Source of the DNA: Beroe forskalii
Taxonomy: Eukaryota; Ctenophora; Nuda; Beroida; Beroidae
Length of the DNA: 64,000 nt
Assembly: GCA_011033025.1 (NCBI GenBank)
Contig: WFMF01000005.1
Span: 1,612,001-1,676,000 of the forward strand
Direction: 5' to 3'
The translations under genes and the position numbers were made by a program. Each line of letters opens with the position of its first letter. Position 1 is the stretch's first letter. This document shows, piece by piece, positions 1 to 13,612 of the stretch. Below the pieces are notes generated by a model. The model saw nothing but the letters and a program-made list of their open reading frames with translations. It searched no databases and was not told the origin of the DNA.

Positions 1-30
1 CATTATCATAGTGTAATGTAGTTACTTGAT

Positions 31-103
31 AACTTTGAACCGCCTACTTTTGCGAGAGGGGTTTGAGGACCTCTCTCGCATAGAGTAGGGCGGTTGAAGG
101 TTA
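31..103. repeat. Foldback hairpin with AACCGCCTA ends
   Basis: The left end reads GAACCGCCTAC and the right end GTAGGGCGGTTGAAGG, with an inner palindrome around the GCGAGAGG...CCTCTCTCGC core. The AACCGCCT/AGGCGGTT end motif is shared with the CRE-foldback family elsewhere in the window, so this is probably a relative or fragment of it. Confidence 0.55.
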
Positions 104-1408
104 CGTACTTTTCATAGTTTTAAGTATGCATTTCAACCCGTTACATCGCCTTATAGAAGATCCACGACCTTATATAACAATCTAATAGTACACACCTGTG
201 CGCGTTACACTACTCACTTAGTAAGTGCCAACTGCGCTATAATTCATATACCACACATAAAATATTACTCGAATAAATGCCACAAGTTACAAACATTAGC
301 CCCCCCCCCCCTCTAATAACTGTATAAATTCAGCTCCTCTCCAATAGTACTACAAATGCAGCCCCTCTCTAACCCTCTCTAATAATCTACAAATGGAACA
401 CCTCTCCAAAATAGTAATAACAAAGCAATTTGCTCATTATGCCTTTCAAAAATATATAAATCTTGCAAAACTTTACCATCTTCGGAATGGAATCGCACAA
501 AAAATGGACAGCAGCTTTTCACTCAGTTTCTCCCTTGGACATAATGCGACTTTCTCGCATTGTGATTGTGTTTCGACTCGGTGGTGAAATTCTTTGAGAA
601 CGAGTATTCTTAGAGAGATTTTTTTAGGATTTTCCTGACAGGGGTGTGCTAATGGATGGATGTACTTCAATCAAGAGAGAATTTAAATGTGTCAATATCA
701 ATAATATCGTACCCCAAACGAGAAATGCTGTCATTATTATAGCGCAATGTGGTGAGTTGATGACGTTTAACTGCCTATTTTGGCACAGGGGGGGGGTTAA
801 TAAATGCGTGTTGCTTTGAATTTTGATTGAGGTTTAAATGAGTGCGAGGGGTCTATTTATAGCTCAAGAAGTTGGACTATTTATATATGCTATTTAATGA
901 ACTACACCAAAGCACCATGATCTTCTGTTCATTTAATAAAAGCACTGCAATAACGCACGGTATTCTCAAAATCGCAGTTAAGGAACATTTCTTTCAGTCA
1001 AATCATTAGAACCTAGAGGTCAAATATAATGAAAATCTGTTTTTCACAAAAAAATAACCTTTGATTTAGAATATTTTATGTTCCACAATAGCACAATGAC
1101 AAAAGAAAAGCATTGATCATTTTCAGAATTTGATGATTGGTTCTTCTATTGTGCAAATGGGAATACACCAGGCTATTTACTGGTAAACCCCTGTACTGTG
1201 TACTTCTGCAGTGTAATTAGTTGTAGCGGTATAGCACTGCTGTCTGCACCACGTGTGCAGACAGCTACAGATCTCTGACATCTCTATCCTTTACCATGGC
1301 AACCACCAATGGGGAGCAAGCATCTACCTACACTCATATACCTATAGTAGAGTACACAACCAATTACACAACCTACTATAATATTACAGCTATTACACCA
1401 GGTTGTTT

Positions 1409-1596
1409 ACCTTATTGTAACAAATTAAGTAAGCAGTTAATTAAGAAACCGGGCAAAAAAGTTTCTTAATAAACTGCATCTTAATTTCTTAAACGTTTGT
1501 TAATAAGTGTTCAACCTTAAAAAAGTTTCTTAATTTGATGCTTTCTTATTTTCCTGACGATTAATTAGTTGCTCACTTAATTTGTTACAATAAGGT
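1409..1596. mobile_element. MITE-like element with ~36-bp terminal inverted repeats, TA flanks
   Basis: The left end CCTTATTGTAACAAATTAAG is mirrored at the right end, and the inverted match extends about 36 bp with few mismatches. Both ends are bordered by TA, the target duplication of Tc1/mariner-type transposases. The interior of about 110 bp is AT-rich with repeated TTTCTTAAT motifs and no coding potential, so it is non-autonomous. The superfamily assignment is inference from the TA flanks. Confidence 0.7.
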
Positions 1597-2368
1597 ATAT
1601 AGGAAGGATAGGCTAGATGACGTCATCAATTCATCATTATAAATCATGACATCGACGTATTAATCCCCAATAACTACTGGTATTTCACGAACACGGCCTA
1701 TTGTATAAGGACTGTTTACTATGAATACCCGTGATGTTGTACTCAATATCATGAAGTATGTACTGCTTGATCCAGTGCCGAGATCCTTATCCAATTATCT
1801 AATTAGCTGAGAGCGTTAAGCCCTTTGGTGTGCGGGTACAATGTGTTTAGAGAGGTAGACAGTAGTAAGAAAGTAAGAAGCTGTAAATGTGAGGTATAAA
1901 CCCAAACCTGGGCGCAGGAACACGTAACTTTTCGACCTGATCTAATTGATTTTCATTGCAGAATTTATTAGTGTACAGGCACAATGTGTGTTTATTGTGG
2001 ATATTTATTAGGGATATAGGGGTAAAACTCCAAACCTGGGTGCAAAAATAAGTAAATTCAAGTTATTTCTAAGTAAAAAAGTTACCAGTTCTAATTGCTT
2101 TTTATAACAGCTTTATTAATATTATAGGCTAATGGCGCACCCATACGGCACGGCAGCTTACAAGATTTTCGCGAATATATTCCATTTTATTTAGCACTTA
2201 GCAATACTATAAATACTGAATATAAAAATCTTCGTGTACACCATTTATACAGAGTACCCTGGATCCGTCTGGAACATGCTGGTAATTAGAAAACACGCTC
2301 CTCCTGACACTTTAAATATATCGGTTAATAATGTACTTTCCGACAAATCGGGAGCATTATTATAGTTA

Positions 2369-2447
2369 AGAGAAATAGGCGGTTCTACGTCATCAACTCA
2401 CTACATTGAGTTATGATAATGACGTCATCCTACCTGCCTACTTCTCG
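2369..2447. mobile_element. CRE-foldback MITE copy (~80 bp)
   Basis: It begins AAGAGAAATAGGCGGTT, carries CGTCATCAACTCACTAC and ATGATAATGACGTCATCC in the arms, and ends with the inverted complement CTGCCTACTTCTCG. It is nearly identical to the copies at 6695-6776 and 9281-9360. Confidence 0.75.
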
Positions 2448-2585
2448 TGTACTGAGTATAAATGCTCAACCCATTTACAAGGAGAGATTGGGTAGAATCA
2501 GTCTCTGAGATATTGTATACTAAGGTGGTTTTAAGACACAGTACAGCATTTTGTTGGAATAATATGATCAAGCCCGTAACATGTG

Positions 2586-2657
2586 CGGTAGAATCGTCCT
2601 TTCCAGTTATTAAGTGCATGTACACTTGATAACTGGAAAGTGGAAAGAACGATTTTA
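2586..2657. repeat. Imperfect hairpin
   Basis: TAGAATCGTCCTTTCCAG plus TTATTAAGTG on the left pairs with CACTTGATAACTGGAAAG and AGAACGATTTTA on the right, around a CATGTA loop. The arms are about 28 bp, with one arm carrying a short insertion. No gene overlaps it. Confidence 0.6.
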
Positions 2658-2935
2658 CCCATGATCAGTTTTCACCTTTTCAAGATTTAACTATTTCTTC
2701 AATTTTCATCTGAATTGTTTACAGCAGAAAGTAGAAAGGTAAATGTATAAATTTCCATGGACCGAATTCGAGAGTTTGTGGTTCAGTGTGACATTACCAT
2801 AATGGTTTACTGCGGTCAAATTATAGCGCTGGAGCATTCGCCTGGGATCTTAAATTGATTAGTGCACCATCCATACTCCCCAGCCTACTGACACTTCTAT
2901 AATCTATATATACACTCATACACACTCACTTCACT

Positions 2936-3010
2936 CGAGAAATAGGCGGTTAAGATATCGTCATTATTACAGCACAGTGTAGTATGTTGATGGCATAGAG
3001 ATGCCTATCC
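2936..3010. mobile_element. Degenerate CRE-foldback MITE copy
   Basis: It starts CGAGAAATAGGCGGTTAAG and contains CGTCATTATTACAGCACAG and a decayed right arm with GATGCCTATCC. It has the same architecture as 6695-6776 but is inverted in its interior and more diverged. Confidence 0.55.
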
Positions 3011-3469
3011 ACTTCAATACCTAATATGCGGTTATTAATTTATGATTATCGGCATACAGCACAGCATACATTCCCAAGTACAAGAAATTTAATATGAGAA
3101 TTCATTTCACTGTACACTTGTGAAGCTAGTATTTGAATAATGATCTGAAATTTCTTACTTTTATTACTTACAGTATGTGAGATGAATTTCAAACAACTGT
3201 ACTGATGGCTCAATGCAAGCTCTCGGTTTAATTTTCTTCAGTCTGTTTTATGTATTTTTCTAATTTCATGTCAAAATTTTGAAATATTATTAACATGAAT
3301 ATTTGACTGCCGTCATTGATGTATTGTGACAGTATCAGGAGTAAGTGTAAATCAATCATGTGTACAATTCAAAAGCTTTATTTGAATTAGGAATTATACG
3401 ATTGAACCTCTCCCGATCTAATGCATCGTAAATTTCGCCATTTTGAACAAACTTAGCATTTACATTTTA

Positions 3470-3719
3470 TGATTTTACCCTTTCTAGTTTCTACTCCATG
3501 TATTTCAGAATGTATTTCGTGTATTTTACCCCCTCCGATGTTTGCAATTTTACTCCCCCACCCCTCATTGCCTAATTTTCTCTATTTTACCCCCTCTAAA
3601 GCTCTAACATTTCACCTCAAATATCAATCCTCACTATTCACCTCTCCAATGTTTGCTTTCCCCATGTAATTAATGCCTGCTATTTCACCCCCTCTAACAT
3701 TTCACCCCCTCCCCCTCAG
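3470..3719 (+). repeat. Degenerate pyrimidine repeat forming the acceptor tract of RapGEF exon A
   Basis: Variants of TTTCACCCCCTCT and CTCTAACATTTCACC recur across about 250 bp and run directly into CCCCCTCAG at 3719, the acceptor of the first visible RapGEF exon. The repeat thus multiplies branch-point-like (CTAAC) and polypyrimidine sequence. The open frame through it is only a product of its composition. Confidence 0.6.
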
Positions 3720-6700
3720 ACTGTGGAGTTTTCTGGAGGAGTTCGAGTCTGAGATGCGACTGTGGAACCTAAAAGCGGAACTCACACAGTTCCGTCAGCT
3801 GTGCAGCAGCCGAACACTACTCCGGAATCTGAGTATTACCCGAGAGAAGAGCGATCCGGTGCCGGTACTGGTGGGGGGTGCTCAGCTGGGGTGAGTGATG
3901 ACGTCATTATCAGGGGTTAGAGTGGGGTGTTATCAGGGGGTGCTCAGCTGGGGTGAGTGATGACGTCATTATCAGGGGTTAGAGTGGGTTGTTATTGACG
4001 TCATTATCAGAGGATAGACTGGTGAATTGTTGATGCCTATTGCCTACCGGTTCATTATTTTTGTGTAACATTGAAAACATGCAGTTCTAGGCACGAATAC
4101 ATGCATGTAAATGATGTTACATCAAAACCGGCCAAGGATAAGCATTTCTAGGAAAACTCGGTCAGAGCTGTATTGAATTCAGAGTGGCTCCATGTTCAAT
4201 GTTTAGAACTCGTGTAGTTTGGTGGCTCCATGTTCAATGTTTAGAACTTGTGTAGTTTGGTTGCTTGACGGAACACATGATCACCAGTTCACTCCCAATG
4301 ATTTGATTGCCAATGACGGCATGGGAAGTCACCAACTAGCGATATAAATCAGCGATAGTTTCCCTTTTATGGAATAATTCGTTGCCGTTCAAATGGTGAG
4401 GTCACGTTTTGTCGAGCAACCTTTTCTCATCACCGACCATGTCAAGATGTGTAGCGTACAGATCACATGAACGACGGATAGTTCTCAACACCTTGAGAGG
4501 CTCTTGGTGCATGCCAAACATTCCAAAATACAATGGTGGGAGCAGGGTTAGCGTGTAGAATTGAGTGAAATGTGGGCAGCATACTTTGGTGGGAGTAGTT
4601 GGAAGAGAGAGATGGTGGCAGCTGGTGTAATAACATGCGAGAAACGGGACAAGGAATGCCAAGGTGTTGTGTAAAGGTGTTGCCTGAATAAGCGAAATTT
4701 TCATTAAAATACACGAAACAATGAAAAACAAGGCAAAACAAGCACAATCTGTGAATCAGTGGTAAATAAACATCATGTTTATCTCTACATCATGAAATGT
4801 GACCTTACATATGGTCACTTTTTTGTGTTGCAAAATTGTGCATATTTCCGAGAATTTTTGAACAAACTGAATGAAATTTTCAGGATATGTCAGACAAATG
4901 CCGTACAACATTACTTCAAAATTTGGTGAATTTTGGAGCTTTAGAACTTACAAAAACCAGTTTTTTATGTCTCAAAAATCGGAAAAACACAGTTTTTCGT
5001 TGATTACTCAGACATTTTATGAGATAGAAATTTCAAATTTTTTGTGCAAAAACTTACAACCCATTTCTTTGACATTCCAGAATTTCAGTTAGAAACTCCA
5101 AACACAGAAAAAGTTATTAAGTTTTCAAAATGTTACATGTTTTTTGGGCCACCCGGTACAATGGTGGGAGCAGGGTTAGCGTGTAGAATTGTGTGAAAAG
5201 TGGGCAGCAGACTTTGGTGAGATAAGTTGGGAGAAAGATGGGGCAGAAGCCGGTGTAATAACATGCGAGAAACAGGATGAGGAATGTCAAGGTGTTGTGT
5301 AAACATCGTAAACAAATAAACTACGTGTACAATGTGCTGAATGTACACACTTTCACTGTTTACACAACACTGTGTATTCTACACGCGTTATGGTTTATAT
5401 CGTACATTGTTCTTGCTTCTATAACTGGCACAAAAAGCTCCGATCACCATTTTTATTGTACATTTACCGTGCAAAACAAACGCGTGAGATTTCAGATTAA
5501 AATCATCAATTAATTGACTAATTAATTGAAAGGTATCCGGGGAAAGTATTGTTATTTCAAAACCAGGAGTTGCTGTGTCACTGGCGTACTCCTTTGGGAT
5601 TTACTAGCTTCCAAGGTGTTGACAAGTAGCACACTCTGAGAAATAGGAGGTTGAGATGACGTCATTAGCTGGGTTTCAAGGGGGAAATTGGTGACGTCCA
5701 TCATGCACTTAACGAAAGGACATTTTCTCCAAAAACAGATCGCATTTTGCAATGATTAAAGTGATGATCTGTTGACTGTTCCAAACAGTTATAGTCTGGT
5801 CCGTAAAATCGATATTGTGGGCCAAAAAACGATCGAGAGAACCAAAAATCGATCTATAGAGCAATTTCTTAGCAACTATTTCTGGTTTTAATTATTTCAC
5901 GGTTTTCCTACTTTTCGTCGTCATCAGGTGCGGCACATACGTGACTCGACTGACTGAGGGCAGTTCGTTCGACAAGGCTGGGTTGCGGGTTGGAGATCAC
6001 ATCTTCAGTTCAACGACACCAAACTGGAGCAGTTCACTGACGAGAGGGTAGCCAAGATGCTAGCTCAGAGTACGTTCCTGTTTCAGTATAATTCATTTAT
6101 TAGTTTATTTCATAACTCAGAATATTTTCGATTTCAGCAATCAATTATTTGTTAACTCAGAGTATGTTCCAATTTCAGTAATTTGTTTGTTTATTTGTTA
6201 ACTCAGAGTACGTTTCAATTTTGGTAACTCAGCAATTTATTTTTTAATCCAGAATACGTTCCAATTGTCGGGGACAGGGGGGGGCCTAGTCCAATTTTAA
6301 GATTTGGACAAAAACTCATAATTAAACAAAATTGGACGTGGTCCGGGCTTGATTCATTAATTGAACCCTTGATTATTACCATTACAATGTCCAATATAAA
6401 CCAGGGTCTTGCTTTCAGTCAGCCGACAGCACTCCATAAGTTACGACACACTGAAATTCTTTGAATCTCGTACAATTTCTTGCAGTCACTGACGTTCGCT
6501 TACAGACCATATTTCGCAGTGCGATATGATACTATTGTACTATGATTCGAGTTCACTCCAAATCTTATGAACTTGTTTTCAATATTGCCTTTTCCGGTTA
6601 AATCGTTGTTGAAATATGTTCATTGCGTTAAGGTGACGTTATAATGGTGTTCGAAATATATTTAATATTCATGCGAATATATTTAAACGCCTCGTAAGAG

Positions 6701-9700
6701 AAAATAGGCGGTTCAACGTCATCAACTCACTACATTGAGCTATGATAATGACGGCATCCTAACCGTCTATTTCTCGCGCGCGGCGTATAATATTTTAATA
6801 TGTTTGAGTGTGATTGCATACTCTAGTGATTCATTCTGAGATGTAGTACACCAATTGAGTACAGACTAAAAGGCGTTATTATAACGGAAGAGAAAAATTA
6901 TCTTTCATGCAATGTACTATCGTTTTAAGTGAACTTGTTAGTACTTAGTCACAGAATTTACGAATTACAAACAAAATCATTTCACCAACATTGTAATTTT
7001 AATCCTAATAATCTGTCAGGTGTACGGTTCACGTTAGTGGTACGGAGTAACAAGATAGCAACCAAGGAAGCCATCCACCGTTCTGAAGAGGATTGCAACA
7101 AGAATAGGGTCACTGAGAACCACCATAGGACTTATGTGAGTGTTGTTGAGAAAATTGTGGTTAATATAATATGGTTCTTGTGAAAATTGATTGTGTGATT
7201 TATGCCCACTGCTCATTTCGAGAGTTTTGGATCCGTTTCATCTTTTTATTATTGAAGTTAAGTTTCCTTCTCCAATTCTTTCCTTCGCAACGAAATCCAT
7301 GGACCTATAATCTATATCCGACAAAAAATTGGTCCCAATACAAAGCTTGATAGAATGTGCGTTTTCAGAGTGCTGATAGCATTGGAAAGACAAAGGCTTT
7401 CTCCGGATTTATCGACTCTTTGAAGCATAAAAAGGCGCCTAAAAGGGTAATGATGCTCTTCATTTTCATTTATATATTATCCTTGCATCAAAATGATATT
7501 TTAATTGTTCCACACTTAAGACACATGAATATTCCAAAGTATCATCAATTCATCCTCTAGCCATTGCGTTGTGGCATTTTCAGCAACAAAAAACTTCTTG
7601 TAAGAAAGTATGATTTCAGGGACGATTAGAGGACGTTTCTCTCATGGCCCCACCCAACACATCCCGCTTCGACCTGAGCACAGCTGACTTCACCAGTCCC
7701 CATGACAACGTTAAGAAGTCGCCGCGCGTGAGCCACGGCAACGCGCCGGGTTGCCGCGGTAACGCGGCGTTATCGCCGCGTCACGCGGGGGTAACGCGTG
7801 AGGCGGTGAAGCTGTATTGCGACGATCAGAGCTTCAAGTACATTCACATCACGGAGGAAACCACGGCTCAGGAGCTCGTGCACATCGGGATGGATCAGGT
7901 AACGTTTCTTGATGGGTTTCGTGAGGAAAATGTGTGTAAATTAGGAGAAATGTTTCTTTCATATCCTAGGAGGATGAAAAAATCTTTGACTAAAAACTTT
8001 TTAAAATCCATCAATTTCCACATTTTCCTTCAGTTTGAAATCGTGGAGGACATCTCCAACTTTGCGTTGTGCGAAGTGATCGCAGTCCACGCGGGGGCAG
8101 TCCGGCAGAAACAACTCGCTCCTTCCACCAAGAACCTGGCACACCGACTGAGTCTTAGTTCCCGGTACTACCTCAAGGACAACCGGAAAACGGAGAGTCT
8201 GGTCATGGAGCATCTCGCGCAGGTAGGGGGTGTTTTCTAATTGTGGGACGACTCTGAATTCCGACTTTTTAAAGGTTTTTGACTTTTGAATGAAAAAATG
8301 TCCAAATTAATAAACGAGGCGACTTGGTACCTAGGTGTCAAATTGAAATAGACGATTGTAATCTTTATGTTTTTCATCCTACTCTGGCCTCTAGACTACA
8401 TTTCCTCCTTCCCAGGAAATGCTAAGGGACACAGTTACCAATCTGTTGCTGCTTGATCCCGAGGAGGTAGCCAGACAACTCACGCTCAATAGTTTCGAGA
8501 CCTTCCGCAAGATTCGGACTGTGGAGTACGTGACAGATTTGCTGGGGATCAAGAGTGGTTACGGACAGGCTAATTTACAGGTAATGTAATATAGGGATCA
8601 AGAGTGGGAAAGAACTCTTTGATTCAGATATCTGAACGGTTTCTTGCTTTCTGACCAAAGTTCCTTGGATAGCAAGTTGTAATTTCTGCCTCAAGAGATT
8701 TTTTAGGCAATGTCTGACGACGATTATCAGATGATAACTGAAAGCTTCTGATATGATATTGATAGTACTTTGTAATTTAAAAAAGTATTATCAATATCAT
8801 ATCAGAATTCAGAAGCTTTCAGTCATCATGTGATAATCGTAAGACAGTAAAACTGCTATTTTCACCATACGAGTCCTCAGGAATTTACGGACAAAATAAA
8901 CACGGAGATGTATTGGGTTGCTACAGAGATAGTCACGGAGAAAAACATCATCAAAAGGGCGAGGATGATCAAACAATTCTTGAAGGTGAGATTTTAAAGG
9001 TGAATTCTTAGCATTCATGCTAACTCTAAAACAAATGTGTCGACTTTTGAAAGTTCAGTGTCGCGATGACTTACACCATTTTTGGTTAGATCGCAACGTA
9101 ACAACTTCAACTTTTCTCAGATCGCAGTTTACTGTCAGAGTTGTAACAATTTCAACTCCATGTTCTGTATCCTGTCCGGTTTGGCGCATGCTGCTGTCAA
9201 ACGTCTGGAGGACACGTGGGCTAAAGTGCCTGGCAAATGGTACCGGGCATTCGAGGTAAGATAGGAACCTAAACGACGCGTAAGAGAAATAGGCGGTTCA
9301 ATGTCATCAACTCACTACATTGAGCTATGATAATGACGTCATCCTACCGCCTATTTCTCGTGCGCGGGGATTAATTCGGTACCTTAATGTCCGAGGTATT
9401 TCTAATGCTCGATTGACTCTGGCAGTTATGTTTTTCATCAGACCAAGAAAGCTGAGAAAGTTTTTTAAAAGCTCCAAATATATATTTACGTCTGTTCTCA
9501 CCTCCCTCCCTTCCCCCAGGATCTGCACGACTTGTTGGACCCCTCCCGAAACATGTACAAATACCCCCTGTTCTCACACCCCCTTGTTCTCACCCCCTGT
9601 TCTTAACCCCCCTGTCTCACCTCTTTCTCCCCAGGATCTGCACGACTTGTTGGACCCCTCCCGAAACATGTACAAATACCGGAACCTAGTAAACAACGCT

Positions 9701-12700
9701 CCGTGTAGGGCGCCCATGATTCCCTTCTTCCCCGTCCTCAAAAAGGACCTGACGTTCATCCATCTAGGTGAGTTTCTTTTGGAATAGCTAATGGAGCATT
9801 CACTAGTTCACCTAGAGGACCTCACATTCACTAGTTCACCTAGAGGACCTCACATTCACTAGTTCACCTAGAGGACCTCACATTCACTAGTTCACCTAGA
9901 GGACCTCACATTCACTAGTTCACCTAGAGGACCTCACATTCATTCACTTAGGTGAGAAAAAATGAAATGAAAATTACATTTGAAATTTATGGATTTTAAA
10001 CAGCTCTTGAGCAATGTTATCAACACAGATACGCAAGTTGGAACAATGACAATAATATTATGCTACTGATTGGCCGATTGTGAAACTACACAATAGATAT
10101 ACATGAAACACAGACCACTGCATGATGAATAAGATTGGTAATTTATTTTGCTCATAAGCACGGACTTTTTCATTCCATTTTTCTGTCTTGTTATTTCGAG
10201 CTTGTTGTAGTCGTTTCGAGACATTGTACAGTTATAATTGTGAATCTATGAATACATAAATCTATGAATACATAAATTCCCAAATACATAAATTCCCAAT
10301 AATTGTTAATCTATCTGTGTTTTGAATTTGTCATGCCCCTGTTGAAGCAGAACGTCATGTACCTCATGAGATGGATCTCCCCAAGAAGAAGACAAGTGAA
10401 GAAAATTTCCTGTTTTTCTCTGTTTCTGTTAGTTTTAGTTCTCACTTGCCACCAGCACCGTTCTCAATGGACCGTCGAGGAAACTCAAGTTGACTTTTCA
10501 CAGTACCAAAATGATTCAATGAAAAATGCAAGCAATACAAAGAAGATAGCCTTATTCGTTCAGGGCTATGGTATAGATGATGAAGCCATATGGAAAGATA
10601 TAACTCAGTGTATCAGAAATGTAGGGGAAGCAAAGAAGTTGGCTGATGAATTCTCTAAATATCCGTGGGTTGATTTTCAGCCCCCGAAGCCTTTCGAATT
10701 CGACGTTTTTATTAGTCACAAGGAAAATACCAATTTTACTGACATAAAATTGACATTAGAACCATTTGGAGTTGATCAGGTATTTAGTTTCCCTATTTTG
10801 GTGAATGAAGGTTACGATTTGAAGCAATTCCTGGAACAGTTAGAACTCGCAGAAAATCTTGTTGAGAATGGAACAAGCTCAAACGGCTATCAGTCGTTCT
10901 TGAAAATACACTCGAAATCGCATGCAAGGTGGCGACGAATTGCGTTCGAAAGTTTGTGTGGATCGCCGGGAAACGTTTTAACGGCTCTACGGACATTGGG
11001 AAGTGATCCAAACATCGGAATGATTTCTCCTCAGGGTTTTCTTGTTCAAAGATCTCTGAGTACCGTTATATTGGCTAAAGTTAGTTGCAAAAATTATAAA
11101 ATATTGTTGGACAACCTCTTCAATGTCAACCTAGAAAACATGCAGCTTTTGTACCGGGAAATGTTCGGCAAGGAACTTGATTCTAAATCTGATTTTACCT
11201 TCAGCGCAGGGACCATGTTTTGGTGTCGGTATGAAGATTTCCATGTTGATGATTGGGTGAAAATAATGCCTTGGTTGTCTGACAGATGGTCCAGTAAAAT
11301 TGAACATGATGGTCAGATAGAACATGCCATAGAGAGACTGTTTGGTATCATTCCCTTCCTCAACAACGTTACGATAGCTGAGATAGGAGTTCCAGTGAAA
11401 CCAATTGGTATCTTCCATCAGCAATATCTTCTTCCATGATTAAGAAAGCACCAATAGTGAGGGGTTATTAGGGATTCTGTCAGTATCAGTATCATGGTGA
11501 TTGATACCAGAAACCACGATTATTGCGAGATACCAGAAACCAGTGGATACTGTGATATACCATTTCCAGTTAAATTCAGCTATTTGAATCAACCTGAGTA
11601 ATTTTCATTATTTTGGCCATGTTGTTGAAGTAAGCGATCATGGACTCATGCTTATAGTTTGCTTGGACAATTTTCAAAAGTTTACTAAAGGCAAAGCTTC
11701 CACATGAAACATGTGTCACTATAGTATGGTAATAGATTGACTTTGTACATTGAATACTTGTACATGTAACACGTTTTTTCAGTTACCAAATACACACATG
11801 CACAATATTGCGGTTTAGAATGATCGTAAAATGAGACATACTAACTTTCAAACTCATTGACACTGTGTATCATTGCCTACAAGAGTACAAGAACCTTCCG
11901 AATGGATATATACACGTATGCGCTTTGAGCAAGGCCTGGGATACTCACATGCGCCAATAAAATTATTTCACGTGGGGTATTCTTCAACTCTGCCCCGAAC
12001 CATAACTAGTGAAATCTAAAAGTAGTAACTATGTCATATAAGTACTCAGCGTTTTGCCCCAACCCTAACCTAACCGTCACTAATCCTACAATAACTGGAG
12101 CCATATGGAGAATGTTACCCTGCCCATACGACATGAAAGTTTTCCAAATCAAGTTTTGCAATTTGTGTCCTATTAAATTATTTAACCACGCTGAAATAGT
12201 TTTAGAAACTTGACCATGCTCTAACCGTATATATAACCCTACTGAAGCAATCCTAGAGACTGTACCATGTCCAGGAATCGACACGAAGGTGGAAGGGGGT
12301 CTGATAAACTTCGAGAAGATGCGGATGATATCACGGGAGGTACAGAACATCAAGAAGTTTAGCAGCATGGACTACAACACGAGGACCATGTTCAACTTGG
12401 GGGGAGAGACGGGGTCCTCTGCCAGGATACGACGCAAGGTGGGTTTAGAGGGGATTGGGTTAGTTGTGGAGTTTTAGTTGGAGGGGTTAAATTGAGCCTG
12501 GGGGTTTCATAAGAGGGGTTTAGTTGTGGGGTTTAAGGGGAATGACACCAATGTGGGTTCAAGGAGTTCAGTGTTTTGTGTTTTACGAAAACGCTGTCTA
12601 TGTCTAGGTGGTCTGTCTGTCTGTTCAGTTAACTCTGTGATCACTAACCCTAACTCCCAAGCTCGCCTACGCTGTCTGCTTGTCTGTCTGTACTTACTCC

Positions 12701-13452
12701 ACTAACACTGACTCCCAAGCTTTCATACCCTTTCTCTCTGTGTGCTTGTATGCCTGTCCGTCTGTCTGCCTGTCTGTGTACTTGTCTGTGTTGTCTATCT
12801 GCGTGTCTGCATGTCTGTCTGTCTGTTTGTACTAACCATTACTAACACTGACTCCCAAGCTCCACGCTCAGGAGAGTAGTTCCACCAGCACTTCCAACGT
12901 TAAGAAGCTGTACGACAAGGGACTGATGCAGCGGAAGGTGGCACTCTACCTCAGTGAGATCATTAACTACGATGAGGTGAGCGACTGAGCGAGTGTGTGA
13001 AAATACCTAGTGATTGTCGTACTCAATTGTTAAGTTTCATTTGATTATCTCATTATCTCAATAATTGATTATATCGATACTTCTGATTTTCTTAAAATTA
13101 CAAAAATTCCTGGCTAAGACACGCCATTTTTCAGTATAAGTCACGCTACTTTCTTCACCTTTCTGATTTCAGCCTAAGTTACGTCAGTATTCCCATGCGT
13201 GTGAACCCCCGTCTCCCTCCACTTTCACCTCCACTCTCCAAAGACGATCACTTCCCGACCTGACAGCAGTCGCTAGTAGCCCGCCAAACCTTGCTAAAGC
13301 GGTTTCTGACAAGGTATGAAGTGCGGAGGTCCTCTTTCGAGAAATGTTGATAGATAAATTTACGTAGTAGCTCAAATTTATTTGTTACATTTCTTTGTCC
13401 AAAATTTGTTTTCAAAGATGGCTGATAATTCAACCGATCAATCAATCAATCG

Positions 13453-13496
<44 letters not shown>

Positions 13497-13550
13497 TAAT
13501 CAATCAATCAATCAAAGTTAATTCTCAATCAATCAATCACGAAATCAATT

Positions 13551-13612
<62 letters not shown>

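Larger units (their letters stand above)
1..3719. other. Non-coding stretch upstream of the first visible RapGEF exon
   Basis: I see no exon-like open frame with family similarity here. It is probably an intron of the RapGEF gene, because the cyclic-nucleotide-binding and most of the REM region expected upstream of 3720 are missing. It holds a hairpin at 31-103, a poly-C/CCCCTCT tract near 301-375, a decayed CRE-foldback copy near 715-785, a TA-flanked inverted-repeat element at 1409-1596, a hairpin at 2586-2657, two CRE-foldback copies at 2369-2447 and 2936-3010, and a pyrimidine-rich degenerate repeat at about 3470-3719 that runs into the acceptor at 3719. Confidence 0.5.
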
